NCBI GenBank assembly: GCA_029226205.1 | Contig: JAQXXT010000070.1 | Coordinates: 1-54,379, forward strand | DNA: 54,379 nt | DNA from: Prevotellaceae bacterium | Lineage (GTDB): Bacteria; Bacteroidota; Bacteroidia; Bacteroidales; Bacteroidaceae | Direction: 5' to 3' | In this document: piece by piece, positions 26,597 through 36,347 of the stretch | How positions within the stretch are numbered: the stretch's first letter is position 1 | Layout of the letters: the number at the start of each line of letters is the position of its first letter | Notes under the pieces: generated by a model | What the model was told of the DNA's origin: nothing | Databases searched by the model: none | Seen by the model: only the letters and a program-made list of their open reading frames with translations | Translations under genes and position numbers: made by a program

Positions 26597-27544
26597 CTAC
26601 TGTACTATTGCCGCCCATCCCATGGTCTTTCTCAGATTCAATTCCGCGACTTTGACGTTCAACACACCACCTTCGTCCACGACCATGAGGTCGATGCCTA
26701 AGGGACCCGAATAGATGCCTTTGACGGCGGGGGCTATGACAGAGCGGAAATGATCGATTAATGGCAGGATGTTACTCCAGGGTATGACAGCCGACAGTTG
26801 TCGCCGTTTCTCTTCCTCCGACGCAATGACATTGCCGCGGTAGGTGGCGCCCTCGGTATGGAAGAGGCTCAGACCCTCGTAACGGACAGTGCCATCCTCA
26901 TTGGCGAAGAACTCGAGGGCAAAATCTTTCACCTTATTATATATAGGCTCTACGACGACGCTGCCTTGACTCCTGATGACGCCATGGGCCCATGGCTGCC
27001 AGCGCTGTGTCAGCAACTGATCAGCGGGAAGCAGGAGGACGCCACGGCCGCTGCTGCTCCACGGACTCTTCAGTACGCCGCCACGGTGGCTGTGGAGGAA
27101 AGTCGCGACCTCATCGAGAGCATCCGTGACGATCGTCTCTGTTTGCAGATGGCTGACACACCAGCAGCGCGATGACAGTTGGCGGATGGCATCGAGGCGC
27201 GGCGCCATGGCTTCGTCCCACCGACGGACGAGCATTTTATCATCAGGTGCCAGAAGCCGGTGGTATTCATGGACGACGGCGCGGTCCCAGCCCCAGGGAT
27301 TCAGAGGAAGGCTCTCGGGGGTATAGCCTGCGGGAATCTCAGTGACGAAGTTGACATCCTTGCGATGGCCTTCGGGTAGGCTGGCTCCGTGCGGCATAAG
27401 GATGAGATCACCCGGTGCCGCCCAGCGTTCGGGGAGGGAGAACAACCGTTCACGCTGCACCCTTCCGGCTTTCGGAGAGGTCCAGTTCCACTGGTTGGCG
27501 GCCAGCGCAAGGTCATGCTCAGGATTGAAAATATGAAGTTTCAT
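26597..27544 (-). CDS. ATP-grasp-like protein of unknown role
   Basis: A 315-aa soluble protein. It starts MKLHIFNPEHDLALAANQWN. The middle and end resemble an ATP-grasp enzyme: VLKSPWSSSGRGVLLLP looks like the ATP-binding strand and glycine loop, and VAELNLRKTMGWAAI at the very end resembles the metal-binding ExNxR motif. ATP-grasp enzymes ligate a carboxylate to an amine or thiol, so a small peptide- or amide-bond-forming role is possible, but the substrate is unknown. It has its own consensus promoter and is divergent from an AAA ATPase gene. No biosynthetic partner lies nearby. Confidence 0.7.
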   Translation of the reverse strand: MKLHIFNPEHDLALAANQWNWTSPKAGRVQRERLFSLPERWAAPGDLILMPHGASLPEGHRKDVNFVTEIPAGYTPESLPLNPWGWDRAVVHEYHRLLAPDDKMLVRRWDEAMAPRLDAIRQLSSRCWCVSHLQTETIVTDALDEVATFLHSHRGGVLKSPWSSSGRGVLLLPADQLLTQRWQPWAHGVIRSQGSVVVEPIYNKVKDFALEFFANEDGTVRYEGLSLFHTEGATYRGNVIASEEEKRRQLSAVIPWSNILPLIDHFRSVIAPAVKGIYSGPLGIDLMVVDEGGVLNVKVAELNLRKTMGWAAIVQ

Positions 27545-27566
27545 AAATTGAAAACGATTACGTGGG

Positions 27567-27597
27567 CAAAATTAGTAAAAAAATGTGAACGCCGCAA
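27567..27597 (-). promoter_or_regulatory. Promoter of the ATP-grasp-like gene
   Basis: Minus strand: TTG at 27597-27595, 20 bp, TAATTTTG at 27574-27567. Back to back with the promoter at 27615-27645. Confidence 0.7.
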
Positions 27598-27614
27598 TTT
27601 TTTGTCACGTAGAG

Positions 27615-27645
27615 TTTGCAAATTCAAAAGAAAATGCTAATTTTG
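27615..27645 (+). promoter_or_regulatory. Promoter of the AAA ATPase gene
   Basis: TTTG at 27615-27618 and TAATTTTG at 27638-27645, 19 bp apart. The leader is about 66 nt. Confidence 0.7.
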
Positions 27646-27717
27646 CATCTGATAAGAACAATCACGGGCGGGCATCCGTTGCTTTCCCATTAAAAACTAC
27701 AAATACACTCAACAGAA

Positions 27718-28908
27718 ATGGAAGAAGCCTTCTTCAGAACTCACGACTACTTGTTGGAGCATACCTCCGCCCCGGTACGACGCACCCTGATGGATGAGAT
27801 CGACTGGAACGACCGCCTTATCGGCATCAAAGGTACGCGTGGGGTAGGAAAGACGACCTTCCTGCTGCAGTACGCCAAGGAGAAGTTCGGTGTCGGCAAC
27901 CGGTCTTGTCTGTACGTGAATATGAACAACTTCTATTTCCACGGTAATGGCATCACTGATTTCGCCCGTGACTTCGTCAACCATGGTGGTAAGACGCTGC
28001 TTATCGACCAGGTCTTCAAGGAGCCTGACTGGAGCATGGAGCTGCGCCGCTGTTACGACCTCTTCCCCGAGTTGAAGATTGTGTTCACGGGCTCGAGTGT
28101 CATGCGGTTGAAGGAGGAGAACCCTGAACTTAACGGTATCGTGAAGAGCTACAACCTCCGCGGCTTCTCGTTCCGTGAATTCCTTAACCTGATGACAGGC
28201 AATCATTTCCATCCCTATAGTCTTGATGAGATCGTCAACGACCACGAGCATATCGTCAGGGAGATTCTCCCTTTGGCTTCTCCGATGAAATATTTCGACG
28301 ATTATATCCATCATGGTTTCTATCCCTTCTTTCTCGAACATCGTAACTTCTCGGAGAACTTGCTGAAGACGATGAACATGATGACGGAGGTTGATATCCT
28401 GCTTATCAAGCAGATCGAGCTGAAATATCTCACGAAGATCAAGAAGCTATTCTACCTCCTAGCTCTTGCCGGTCCGAAGGCACCGAACATCAGTCAACTG
28501 GCTCTGGAGATTGAGACGAGCCGCGCCACGGTAATGAACTATATCAAGTATCTCGCCGATGCCCGACTGATCAACATGATCTATCCCGTCGGTCAGTCGT
28601 TCCCGAAGAAGCCGGCGAAGGTGATGATGCACAACTCCAACCTCCTCTACGCCATCTATCCCATAGCGGTAGACCGTCAGACGGCGATGGAGACGTTCTT
28701 TGTCAATACGATGTGGAAAGATCATGTCGTCTCGACGAGTAACAAGGACGGACAGTATATCATCGACGGCAACCGGAAGTTCCGCGTCTGTGACGCCCAG
28801 GGCGGTCAGAAGATCCGCTACAATGCCGACACGATCTACGCCCGCTATAATACAGAAATAGGTAAAGGCAACCGACTGCCACTGTGGCTCCTCGGCTTCC
28901 TCTATTAA
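27718..28908 (+). CDS. AAA ATPase with DUF4143-type architecture
   Basis: A 396-aa P-loop protein of the large AAA_14/DUF4143 family, whose cellular role is unknown. Walker A is GTRGVGKTT at residues 39-47. The Walker B position reads KTLLIDQVF, with Gln where most relatives have Glu (IDEI). The sensor 1 strand IVFTGSS follows. The C-terminal half has the winged-helix-like segment (LALEIETSRATVMNYIKYL) and a nuclease-like end typical of DUF4143. Such genes are often multi-copy in Bacteroidetes. Transcription from its own promoter could continue into nifJ 36 bases later, as I see no terminator. Confidence 0.85.
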   Translation: MEEAFFRTHDYLLEHTSAPVRRTLMDEIDWNDRLIGIKGTRGVGKTTFLLQYAKEKFGVGNRSCLYVNMNNFYFHGNGITDFARDFVNHGGKTLLIDQVFKEPDWSMELRRCYDLFPELKIVFTGSSVMRLKEENPELNGIVKSYNLRGFSFREFLNLMTGNHFHPYSLDEIVNDHEHIVREILPLASPMKYFDDYIHHGFYPFFLEHRNFSENLLKTMNMMTEVDILLIKQIELKYLTKIKKLFYLLALAGPKAPNISQLALEIETSRATVMNYIKYLADARLINMIYPVGQSFPKKPAKVMMHNSNLLYAIYPIAVDRQTAMETFFVNTMWKDHVVSTSNKDGQYIIDGNRKFRVCDAQGGQKIRYNADTIYARYNTEIGKGNRLPLWLLGFLY

Positions 28909-28944
28909 CGAAAAAATATACATCAACATTTTATATCTATAAAA

Positions 28945-31900
28945 ATGGCTAAAGAAAAAAAGTTTATCACTTGTGATGGTAACACTGCTGCCGCTCACGT
29001 AAGCTATATGTTTACTGAGGTCGCAGCAATCTACCCCATCACTCCGTCATCTCCGATGGCAGAGCATGTCGATGAGTGGGCTGCAAAAGGCCGTAAGAAT
29101 CTGTTTGGTCAGACTGTTTCCGTTCAGGAGATGGAGTCTGAGGGTGGCGCCGCCGGTGCTGTCCACGGCTCTCTGCAGGCTGGTGCCCTGACATCTACCT
29201 ACACGGCTTCTCAGGGTCTGCTGCTGATGATCCCTAACATGTACAAGATTGCCGGTGAGCTCCTCCCCTGCGTCTTCAACGTGTCTGCCCGTACGCTGGC
29301 CAGCCACTCCCTGTGTATCTTCGGTGATCACCAGGATGTCATGGCTTGCCGTCAGACTGGTTTCGCTATGTTCTGCTCCGGCAGTGTTCAGGAGGTGATG
29401 GATCTGACAGCCGTTCCCTATCTCTCTACACTGGAGTCTGAGGTACCGTTCATCAACTTCTTCGATGGCTTCCGTACCTCTCACGAGTATCACAAGATTG
29501 AGGAGATGGACATGGAGGATATCCGTCCGCTCGTCAATCCCGATTGGATCAAGCGCTTCCGTGACCGTGCCATGAGTCCTGAGCGTCCTGTCACCCGTGG
29601 TACCGCTGAGAACCCGGAGACATTCTTCACGCATCGTGAGGCTTGCAACCAGTATTACGACCGCGTTCCTGAGATCGTTGAGAAGCACCTCGCAGAAGTT
29701 TCCAAGATCACGGGCCGTGAGTATCATCTGTTCAACTACTATGGTGCTCCCGACGCAGAGAATGTCATCGTGCTGATGGGTTCCGCTACGGAGCCGGCAC
29801 GCGAGGCTATCGACTATCTGACAAAGCAGGGCAAGAAGGTCGGTATGGTGGCTGTTCACCTCTTCCGTCCGTTCTCTGTGGAGGCTATCCGCAAGGCTAT
29901 CCCCGCTACTGTTAAGCGTATCGCTGTCCTCGACCGTACGAAGGAGCCTGGAGCAGAGGGTGAGCCTCTGTATCTCGACGTGAAGAGCGCTCTGTATGAC
30001 GATCCTCGTCATCCGCTCGTTGTCGGTGGCCGTTATGGTCTCGGTTCTTCCGATACGACACCGGCTAAGATCGTCGCTGTCTTCAAGAACCTCGAGCTCC
30101 CTGAGCCCAAGAACCACTTCACCGTGGGTATCGTTGATGATGTCACCTTCACTTCTCTGCCCGAAGAGGAAGAGATCCCGATGGGTGGTGACAGCCTCTT
30201 CGAAGCTAAGTTCTTCGGCCTCGGTTCTGATGGTACTGTCGGTGCCAACAAGAACTCCGTACAGATCATTGGTAACAATACCAACAAGTACTGCCAGGCA
30301 TACTTCTCTTATGACTCTAAGAAGAGTGGTGGTTTCACCTGCTCTCACCTGCGTTTCGGTGATGAGCCGATCCACAGCGCATACCTCGTGAACACGCCTA
30401 ACTTCGTGGCTTGCCACGTTCAGGCTTACCTCCACATGTATGATGTATGCCGTGGTCTTCGTGACAATGGTACATTCCTGTTGAACACAATCTTCGACGG
30501 TGACGAGCTCATCAACTTCATCCCGAATCACGTGAAGAAGTACTGGGCACAGCATCATATCACAGTTTACTATATCAACGCCGTGAAGATCGGCCAGGAG
30601 ATTGGTCTGGGCAACCGTACCAACACCATCCTGCAGTCCGCTTTCTTCCGTATCACGAAGGTCATCCCCGAGGATCTCGCCGTAGAGCAGATGAAGAAGT
30701 TCATCGTTAAGTCCTATGGTAAGAAGGGTGAGGATATCGTGAAGATGAACTATGCTGCCGTTGACCGTGGTGGTGAGTACAAGCAGCTCACTGTCGATCC
30801 CGCTTGGGCTAATCTGCCTGAGGATGAGAAGAAGGTTGACGACGCTCCTGACTTCGTCAAGGAGATTGTCCGTCCGATGAACGCTCAGGCCGGTGACCTG
30901 CTGAAGGTTTCCGACTTCGTCAAGCACGGCACAGTCGATGGTACATGGCAGGTAGGCACCGCTGCTTACGACAAGCGTGGTGTAGAGGCTTTCGTTCCTA
31001 CATGGAATCCTGACAACTGTATCCAGTGTAACAAGTGTGCATTCGCTTGTCCGCACGCTGCCATCCGTCCGTTTGTCCTCGACGACAAGGAGAAGGCTGG
31101 CTTCGACGGCAAGACCATTGATATCCTCGCTCCGAAGGCTCTGAAGGGTATGCAGTTCCGTATTGAGACTTCAGTTCTCGACTGCCTCGGCTGCGGTAAC
31201 TGTGCTGATGTCTGCCCGGGTAAGAAGGGTGAGAAGGCTCTGAAGATGGTTCCGTTCAATGTTGATGCTCCTGAGATGATCAAGGAGGCAGAGAACTGGA
31301 CTTATCTGACCAAGAACGTCAAGTCTAAGCAGGATCTCGTAGATATCAAGCAGAGTCCGAAGAACTCTCAGTTCGCTACTCCGCTCTTCGAGTTCTCCGG
31401 CGCTTGCTCCGGTTGTGGTGAGACTCCGTATGTGAAACTGATCTCTCAGCTCTTCGGTGACCGTGAGATGATCGCTAACGCTACCGGTTGCTCCTCCATC
31501 TACTCCGCTTCTGTTCCTTCTACGCCTTACTGCAAGAACGAGAAGGGTCAGGGTCCTGCCTTCAACAACTCTCTGTTTGAGGACTTCTGCGAGTTCGGTC
31601 TCGGTATGACCCTCGCCAACAAGAAGATGAAGAAGCGTATCACGATGCTGTTGCAGGAGGCTATGGCCAAGGACGACACGCCCGCTGACTTCAAGGCTGC
31701 CGCTCAGCAGTGGATCGATAACCAGAATGACGCCGACGGCTCTAAGGCTGCCGCTGCCGCTCTGAAGCCGCTCATCGCCAAGGGTGCTGAGGCTGGCTGC
31801 CCGATCTGCGCTGAACTGAAGACGCTGGATCACTACCTCGTGAAACGTTCTCAGTGGATCATCGGTGGTGATGGTGCTTCTTACGATATCGGTTACGGTG

Positions 31901-32544
31901 GTCTCGACCACGTCCTCTCCACGGGTGAGGATATCAACATCCTCGTTCTTGATACTGAGGTTTACTCCAACACCGGTGGTCAGTCTTCCAAGGCTACGCC
32001 GCTGGGCGCTATCGCACAGTTCGCTGCTGCCGGTAAGCGTGTGACGAAGAAGGACCTCGGTCTGATGGAGACGACCTATGGTTATATCTATGTCGCTCAG
32101 ATCGCTATGGGTGCTGACAATGCTCAGACACTGAAGGCTATCCGTGAGGCTGAGGCTTATCCAGGCCCGTCTCTCGTCATCGCTTACGCTCCGTGTATCA
32201 ACCACGGTATCAAGGGTAAGGACTTCGATGGCAAGGGCAAGCGTGGCATGAACCGTAGCCAGCATGAGGAGGCTCTCGCCGTTGAGTGCGGTTACTGGCA
32301 TCTGTGGCGTTACAATCCTGAACTCGCCAAGGAAGGCAAGAACCCGTTCCAGCTCGACTCTAAGGAGCCGCAGTGGGATAACTTCCAGAAGTATCTGCAG
32401 GGTGAGGTCCGCTTCGCTTCTCTGAAGAAGGCCCGTCCTGAAGAGGCTGACGAGCTCTATGCTGAGACGGAGAAGGCTGCTAAGCGTCGTTACGCTTCCT
32501 ATGTCCGCAAGACGAAGGAAGACTGGAGCGATGCTGCTGAGTAA
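28945..32544 (+). CDS. nifJ: Pyruvate:ferredoxin (flavodoxin) oxidoreductase
   Basis: Converts pyruvate and CoA to acetyl-CoA and CO2, passing electrons to ferredoxin or flavodoxin; a central enzyme of anaerobic metabolism. It is a single 1199-aa chain. N-terminal thiamine-binding part (ITPSSPMAEHVDEWAA), then a ferredoxin domain with two cluster motifs, CIQCNKCAFACPH from Cys692 and CLGCGNCADVCPG from Cys747. Then the Cys of GACSGCGETPY, and the thiamine pyrophosphate motif GGDGASYDIGYGGLDH from about residue 974, with EVYSNTGGQSSKATP. Codon use is strongly biased, consistent with high expression. It ends at a terminator. Confidence 0.98.
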   Translation: MAKEKKFITCDGNTAAAHVSYMFTEVAAIYPITPSSPMAEHVDEWAAKGRKNLFGQTVSVQEMESEGGAAGAVHGSLQAGALTSTYTASQGLLLMIPNMYKIAGELLPCVFNVSARTLASHSLCIFGDHQDVMACRQTGFAMFCSGSVQEVMDLTAVPYLSTLESEVPFINFFDGFRTSHEYHKIEEMDMEDIRPLVNPDWIKRFRDRAMSPERPVTRGTAENPETFFTHREACNQYYDRVPEIVEKHLAEVSKITGREYHLFNYYGAPDAENVIVLMGSATEPAREAIDYLTKQGKKVGMVAVHLFRPFSVEAIRKAIPATVKRIAVLDRTKEPGAEGEPLYLDVKSALYDDPRHPLVVGGRYGLGSSDTTPAKIVAVFKNLELPEPKNHFTVGIVDDVTFTSLPEEEEIPMGGDSLFEAKFFGLGSDGTVGANKNSVQIIGNNTNKYCQAYFSYDSKKSGGFTCSHLRFGDEPIHSAYLVNTPNFVACHVQAYLHMYDVCRGLRDNGTFLLNTIFDGDELINFIPNHVKKYWAQHHITVYYINAVKIGQEIGLGNRTNTILQSAFFRITKVIPEDLAVEQMKKFIVKSYGKKGEDIVKMNYAAVDRGGEYKQLTVDPAWANLPEDEKKVDDAPDFVKEIVRPMNAQAGDLLKVSDFVKHGTVDGTWQVGTAAYDKRGVEAFVPTWNPDNCIQCNKCAFACPHAAIRPFVLDDKEKAGFDGKTIDILAPKALKGMQFRIETSVLDCLGCGNCADVCPGKKGEKALKMVPFNVDAPEMIKEAENWTYLTKNVKSKQDLVDIKQSPKNSQFATPLFEFSGACSGCGETPYVKLISQLFGDREMIANATGCSSIYSASVPSTPYCKNEKGQGPAFNNSLFEDFCEFGLGMTLANKKMKKRITMLLQEAMAKDDTPADFKAAAQQWIDNQNDADGSKAAAAALKPLIAKGAEAGCPICAELKTLDHYLVKRSQWIIGGDGASYDIGYGGLDHVLSTGEDINILVLDTEVYSNTGGQSSKATPLGAIAQFAAAGKRVTKKDLGLMETTYGYIYVAQIAMGADNAQTLKAIREAEAYPGPSLVIAYAPCINHGIKGKDFDGKGKRGMNRSQHEEALAVECGYWHLWRYNPELAKEGKNPFQLDSKEPQWDNFQKYLQGEVRFASLKKARPEEADELYAETEKAAKRRYASYVRKTKEDWSDAAE

Positions 32545-32566
32545 GCATATCCTATCCTAATATAAG

Positions 32567-32598
32567 AATCCTGTGGGGGCAACCTCACGGGATTTTTT
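32567..32598 (+). terminator. nifJ intrinsic terminator
   Basis: A stem of about 12 bp with G-T wobbles (AATCCTGTGGGG with CCTCACGGGATT) around GCAA, followed by TTTTT. Confidence 0.85.
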
Positions 32599-32620
32599 AT
32601 TTCTAATAGGGATATTATTT

Positions 32621-32690
32621 CCACCGTAGGGTGCGGCCCTTGTGGCCGTCCTAAATCCACCGTAGGGGCGGCCCTTGTGGCCGTCCTAAA
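32621..32690 (+). repeat. Repeat family A, two direct copies
   Basis: Copies at 32621-32655 and 32657-32690, both starting CCACCGTAGGG and ending GTCCTAAA. The second lacks the TG of the core. They fill most of the gap between the nifJ terminator and the next gene. Confidence 0.9.
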
Positions 32691-32704
32691 GGCAGAAAAG
32701 ATAT

Positions 32705-33679
32705 TTATTTTACCAAGATTTTCTTACCCTGATGGATATACATTCCCGGTTTAGAAGGACGGGAGATGCGGATACCCGTGAGGGTGTAATAAGCATCGTC
32801 GCCATTAGTATCTGCCTCTGCGTTGATTCCTTCGATAGCCGTGGGTACATCATCGAGAAGGAAGGTGATGTAAGGCTTGGCGGAAGAAGAGGTCTTCAGA
32901 TGCAGATAACACTTATTGGCTGCCAGATCTCCTTTAACCCAACGATAGAAGCATTGTTTGCTGCTGGTCTGTTTGTCACCAGAAGGCTTTCCATCTACTA
33001 TATTATAATAGGTGTGGGTGAAGATGTAGTTTGTGTAACCATCTGCTGCAGCACTGTTCATGGATACAGTACTTGCACCGGAGCCTACGAGCGCATTGTT
33101 ACTGTTGGTGGTCGGAGTTGTATTCACGTCTGTGGTGAAGATAGGATAAGAGGTATTCTTCTCGCCATCAAGGATAACACCTTCACCACTTGCAATTTCT
33201 CCAGAAGAAACTACTGACATCGTCACGGTACTCTTCGTAGCATCATAACTGGTCTGTGTTACCTCGTAGGGCGTTAACGCCTTGTTAGCCAGGGAAGAGT
33301 TATAGTTGTAATTTACGGGATAGTCTATGCTATAAGTGGAGTAGTTAAAGTCAGTGCCGATCTTCTTGAAGTCCTTCACAACAGCGATGCGATAGAGGGC
33401 CAGATTCTGTACACAGAATGTGATGTCGCCGGTCTCTGAGCACTGATATTTCGTTACGTAGTGATTAGAAGAGTTTGTATAGGACTCGATACTATCACAA
33501 TTGAACTTCGTCAGATCAGCATTCTGTAAAGAGTTGCGGTTGAACATATTTTTACTGTCTTGGCGCTCCACATAAATATACTGTCCTTTCTTCACATTCT
33601 GAATGGTGATATAATGTGTGGTTCCACCGAGACTAAAAGAAGGACGGCTACAAGGACCGTGCCTTACGATAGCAGACAT
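32705..33679 (-). pseudogene. 5'-truncated surface or secreted protein gene
   Basis: The open frame encodes 324 aa, but its first 15 or so codons are the translation of a family A repeat, and there is no signal peptide. The genuine protein begins around SLGGTTHYITIQNVKKGQYI and is rich in Ser, Thr, Asn and Tyr. Its end, YTLTGIRISRPSKPGMYIHQ then GKKILVK, is the usual C-terminal module of large secreted or cell-surface Prevotella proteins. The upstream part appears to have been lost at the repeat pair 33640-33715. I infer a non-functional remnant. An intact short protein using the ATG at 33679 cannot be ruled out. Confidence 0.7.
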
Positions 33680-33715
33680 CCACCGTAGGGCACGGCTCTT
33701 GTGGCCGTCCTAAAA
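33640..33715. repeat. Repeat family A, inverted pair at a gene breakpoint
   Basis: Reverse copy 33640-33668 and forward copy 33680-33715, 11 bases apart. Both have several base changes. The ATG at 33677-33679 of the truncated gene lies in the spacer. Confidence 0.85.
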
Positions 33716-33724
33716 GGGAAAAGA

Positions 33725-33787
33725 CATTTCACTCCCCTCTCCTTTGGAGAGGGGTTGGGGGTGAGGCTGTATTGGGGGTGAGGCTTT
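33725..33787 (-). repeat. Repeat family C, directly after the uxaB stop
   Basis: In uxaB sense it begins right after the TAA: AAAGCCTCACCCCC, a partial duplicate of that word, then the hairpin CCCCTCTCC-AAA-GGAGAGGGG and AGTGAAATG. The same element follows another stop codon at 47405-47457. Confidence 0.85.
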
Positions 33788-35269
33788 TTATAAGATCGTC
33801 TTCACTGCCTCGAGCATACCTTTCTGCTGGATGAGGTCGAGGTCTTTCTTTACGAGAGCTGTAAGACCGGGAACGGTCTTGTTGAGATCCTCGTGCCATA
33901 CATAATCGTAAGCAAGAACGCCCTCGGCAATCTTCTGCGTGTCACCGGTAGCCCAGAGCTCCTGGAGCTTGGCGATGATCTTCGGATCATCCTTCGGAAC
34001 AATCTCCGTACCGTCGGCACGCTTGCCACCTTTATAATAGGTGATGATAGCAGCGAGACCGAAGACGAGGCCCTGCGGAAGCTCGCCCTTACGCTCGAGA
34101 TAAATCTTCACGCCCGGGAGATCACGCGTGTTATATTTCGGGAAGGAGTTGAGCATGATGCTCGTCACCTGATGGTCTACGAACGGGTTCTCAAAACGCT
34201 CGAGGACATCACTGGCGAATTTCTGCAGCTCATCCATCGGAAGGTCAAGGGTCTGCATGAGTTCGTCGAACTGTACCTTATGGACATACTTGCCGATGAC
34301 GGGATGCTCACAGGCATCGCGGACGATGTTCACGCCACTGAGGAAGGCAACAGGTGAGAGAACGGTATGAGGACCGTTCAACAGGGTGACCTTACGGGCA
34401 TGATACGGTTTCTCGTTGTCGGTGATGAGGACATGGAGTCCGGCCTTCTCTGCGGGGAACTCGGCCTTCATCTCTTCAATCGTCATATTCTCTGCTTTCT
34501 CGATGACCCAGAGGTGGAAGCTCTCGGCCTTGACGACCATGTTGTCCTTGTAGCTGATCTTCTCCTGAATCTCCTTGATGGTGTCACGCGGGAAGCCCGG
34601 AACGATGCGGTCTACGAGGGTAGCGCAGACATAGCAGTATTTGGTGAACCACTCCTTGAACCCTTCATAGTCCTTACCCATGTCGTCTTTCCAGAGTTCG
34701 ATATACTGGTAGATGCACTCTTTCAGATGATGGCCGTTGAGGAAGATGAGCTCGCAAGGCATGAGGATCATACCCTTGGTAGGATCACCCTCGAAGAACT
34801 GATAACGGTGGAAGAGGAGCTGGACGAGCTTGCCGGGATAAGAAGCGGCAGGAGCATCGGTGAACTTACAACTATCGTCGAAGGCAATACCTGCCTCGGT
34901 AGTGTTGGAGATGATGAAACGCATCTCCGGCTGCTCGGCGAGGGCGAGGAATGCCTGGTTCTGTGTATACGGATTCAGGGCACGGCTGACAACATCGATA
35001 CGGGTCAGCGTGTTCACGGGTTTGCCGTTCTCCTTACCCTGCAGATTGACATGGTAGAGGCAGTCCTGGCCGTTGAGCATATCGATCATGCCATGCTCCA
35101 GTGGCTGAACAATCACTACGGAAGAGTTGAAATCCGTCTTCTGGTCCATATTATAAATGATCCAGTCAACGAATGCGCGAAGGAAGTTGCCTTCACCAAA
35201 CTGAATGATTCTCTCCGGCATCACGCTCTTCGGTGCCGTACGCTTGTTCAATGCTTTGAGTTGTGACAT
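33788..35269 (-). CDS. uxaB: Tagaturonate reductase (altronate oxidoreductase)
   Basis: NADH-dependent reduction of tagaturonate to altronate in galacturonate (pectin) breakdown. It belongs to the mannitol dehydrogenase family: N-terminal nucleotide fold with RIIQFGEGNFLRAFVDW, then the active-site block ESFHLWVIE and the KVTLLNGPHTVLSPVAFLSG segment with the family Lys, Asn and His. Length is 493 aa, close to E. coli UxaB. Altronate dehydratase and uronate isomerase genes are not in the window. A -7 box lies at 35311-35318. It is followed without a gap by a family C element. Confidence 0.93.
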   Translation of the reverse strand: MSQLKALNKRTAPKSVMPERIIQFGEGNFLRAFVDWIIYNMDQKTDFNSSVVIVQPLEHGMIDMLNGQDCLYHVNLQGKENGKPVNTLTRIDVVSRALNPYTQNQAFLALAEQPEMRFIISNTTEAGIAFDDSCKFTDAPAASYPGKLVQLLFHRYQFFEGDPTKGMILMPCELIFLNGHHLKECIYQYIELWKDDMGKDYEGFKEWFTKYCYVCATLVDRIVPGFPRDTIKEIQEKISYKDNMVVKAESFHLWVIEKAENMTIEEMKAEFPAEKAGLHVLITDNEKPYHARKVTLLNGPHTVLSPVAFLSGVNIVRDACEHPVIGKYVHKVQFDELMQTLDLPMDELQKFASDVLERFENPFVDHQVTSIMLNSFPKYNTRDLPGVKIYLERKGELPQGLVFGLAAIITYYKGGKRADGTEIVPKDDPKIIAKLQELWATGDTQKIAEGVLAYDYVWHEDLNKTVPGLTALVKKDLDLIQQKGMLEAVKTIL

Positions 35270-35310
35270 AATATTAATTTGTTTTAGTTTGTTTTTAATT
35301 ATTTCATTTG

Positions 35311-35318
35311 CAAAGATA
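35311..35318 (-). promoter_or_regulatory. uxaB -7 box
   Basis: Minus strand TATCTTTG, 42 bases upstream of the start codon. I see no clear -33 partner. Confidence 0.5.
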
Positions 35319-35402
35319 AGAAAAATACCCGTACCCCGTATGTGTTTCTCTGAAAAATTGTCCGTAAAGGTTTACGTACGGCCTTTTCGAGGACATAATA
35401 AA

Positions 35403-36347
35403 TTATACCCCTACGATGGTATCGATATAGTTAAGGATTTCGGTTTCATCATTGGGATGAAACCAACGGATGCGCTCGTCACGCTTAAACCACGTCAGCT
35501 GCTTACGCATGTAACGGCGCGTGTTCGACTGGATCTGACGGATCGCCTCTTCGCGGTCTATCGTCCCGTCGAAATAGGAAAACAGCTCGCGGTAGCCTAC
35601 CGTGTTCAGACTGTTCAGTCCACGAAGAGGATAGACACGACGGGCCTCTTCTTCCAGTCCGTCGGCCATCATCTGCAGCACACGATTGTTGATACGGTCA
35701 TAGAGTTCGGCGCGGTCGCGGTTGAGACCAATTTTGACAATGTCGAACGGACGCTGCTTCACATGATGAACACGGAAGGACGTATAAGTCTTTCCCGTCT
35801 GATGGCAGATCTCCAACGCATGGACGACACGGCGGGGATTATGCCGGTCGACGATAGCCCAATGCTCGGGATCAAGATGATGGAGCTCTTCTACAAGGGC
35901 GGGGAGTCCTTCTTCCGCCAGCCGCCGTTTCATCTCCTCACGGATATCATCGCGGACGGTGGGGATATCATCGATGCCTTCACAGACGGCATCAATATAC
36001 ATCATGCTGCCTCCTGTAAGCAGGGCGACGGGACGATGGGCAGACCGGGAAGTCTGTGCCTCGAAGAGTTTCGGCAACAGACTCATGACATCCTGTTCAT
36101 AGCAGGAAGCGGAATAATAATCTTGCAGATGATGATTGCCCACAAAATAATGGCGCACACGACGTTGTTGTTCTTCTGTCGGTGCCGCCGTGCCGATGGG
36201 CAGTTCGGCAAAAATCTGTCGGGAGTCGGCATTCACAATGGGAATACCGTAGTGTTCGGCGATATCCAGACAGAGCGCCGTCTTGCCGACCCCGGTAGGA
36301 CCGAGGACGACAAGAAGGACGGGCTTCTGGTTATTTCCTTCGTTCAT
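35403..36347 (-). CDS. miaA: tRNA dimethylallyltransferase
   Basis: Transfers an isopentenyl group to A37 of tRNAs reading UNN codons. P-loop GPTGVGKT at about residues 16-23, then the family blocks [20 protein letters not shown] and [18 protein letters not shown]. It has 314 aa. Its ATG overlaps the lpxA stop (ATGA), so it is the last gene of the lpxD-lpxC/fabZ-lpxA-miaA operon. Confidence 0.95.
   Translation of the reverse strand: MNEGNNQKPVLLVVLGPTGVGKTALCLDIAEHYGIPIVNADSRQIFAELPIGTAAPTEEQQRRVRHYFVGNHHLQDYYSASCYEQDVMSLLPKLFEAQTSRSAHRPVALLTGGSMMYIDAVCEGIDDIPTVRDDIREEMKRRLAEEGLPALVEELHHLDPEHWAIVDRHNPRRVVHALEICHQTGKTYTSFRVHHVKQRPFDIVKIGLNRDRAELYDRINNRVLQMMADGLEEEARRVYPLRGLNSLNTVGYRELFSYFDGTIDREEAIRQIQSNTRRYMRKQLTWFKRDERIRWFHPNDETEILNYIDTIVGV

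Noticed and set aside
29047..31056. 669-codon open frame on the minus strand opposite nifJ
   Set aside because: It is a codon-bias shadow of nifJ, has no recognisable domain, and nifJ is unmistakable on the other strand.
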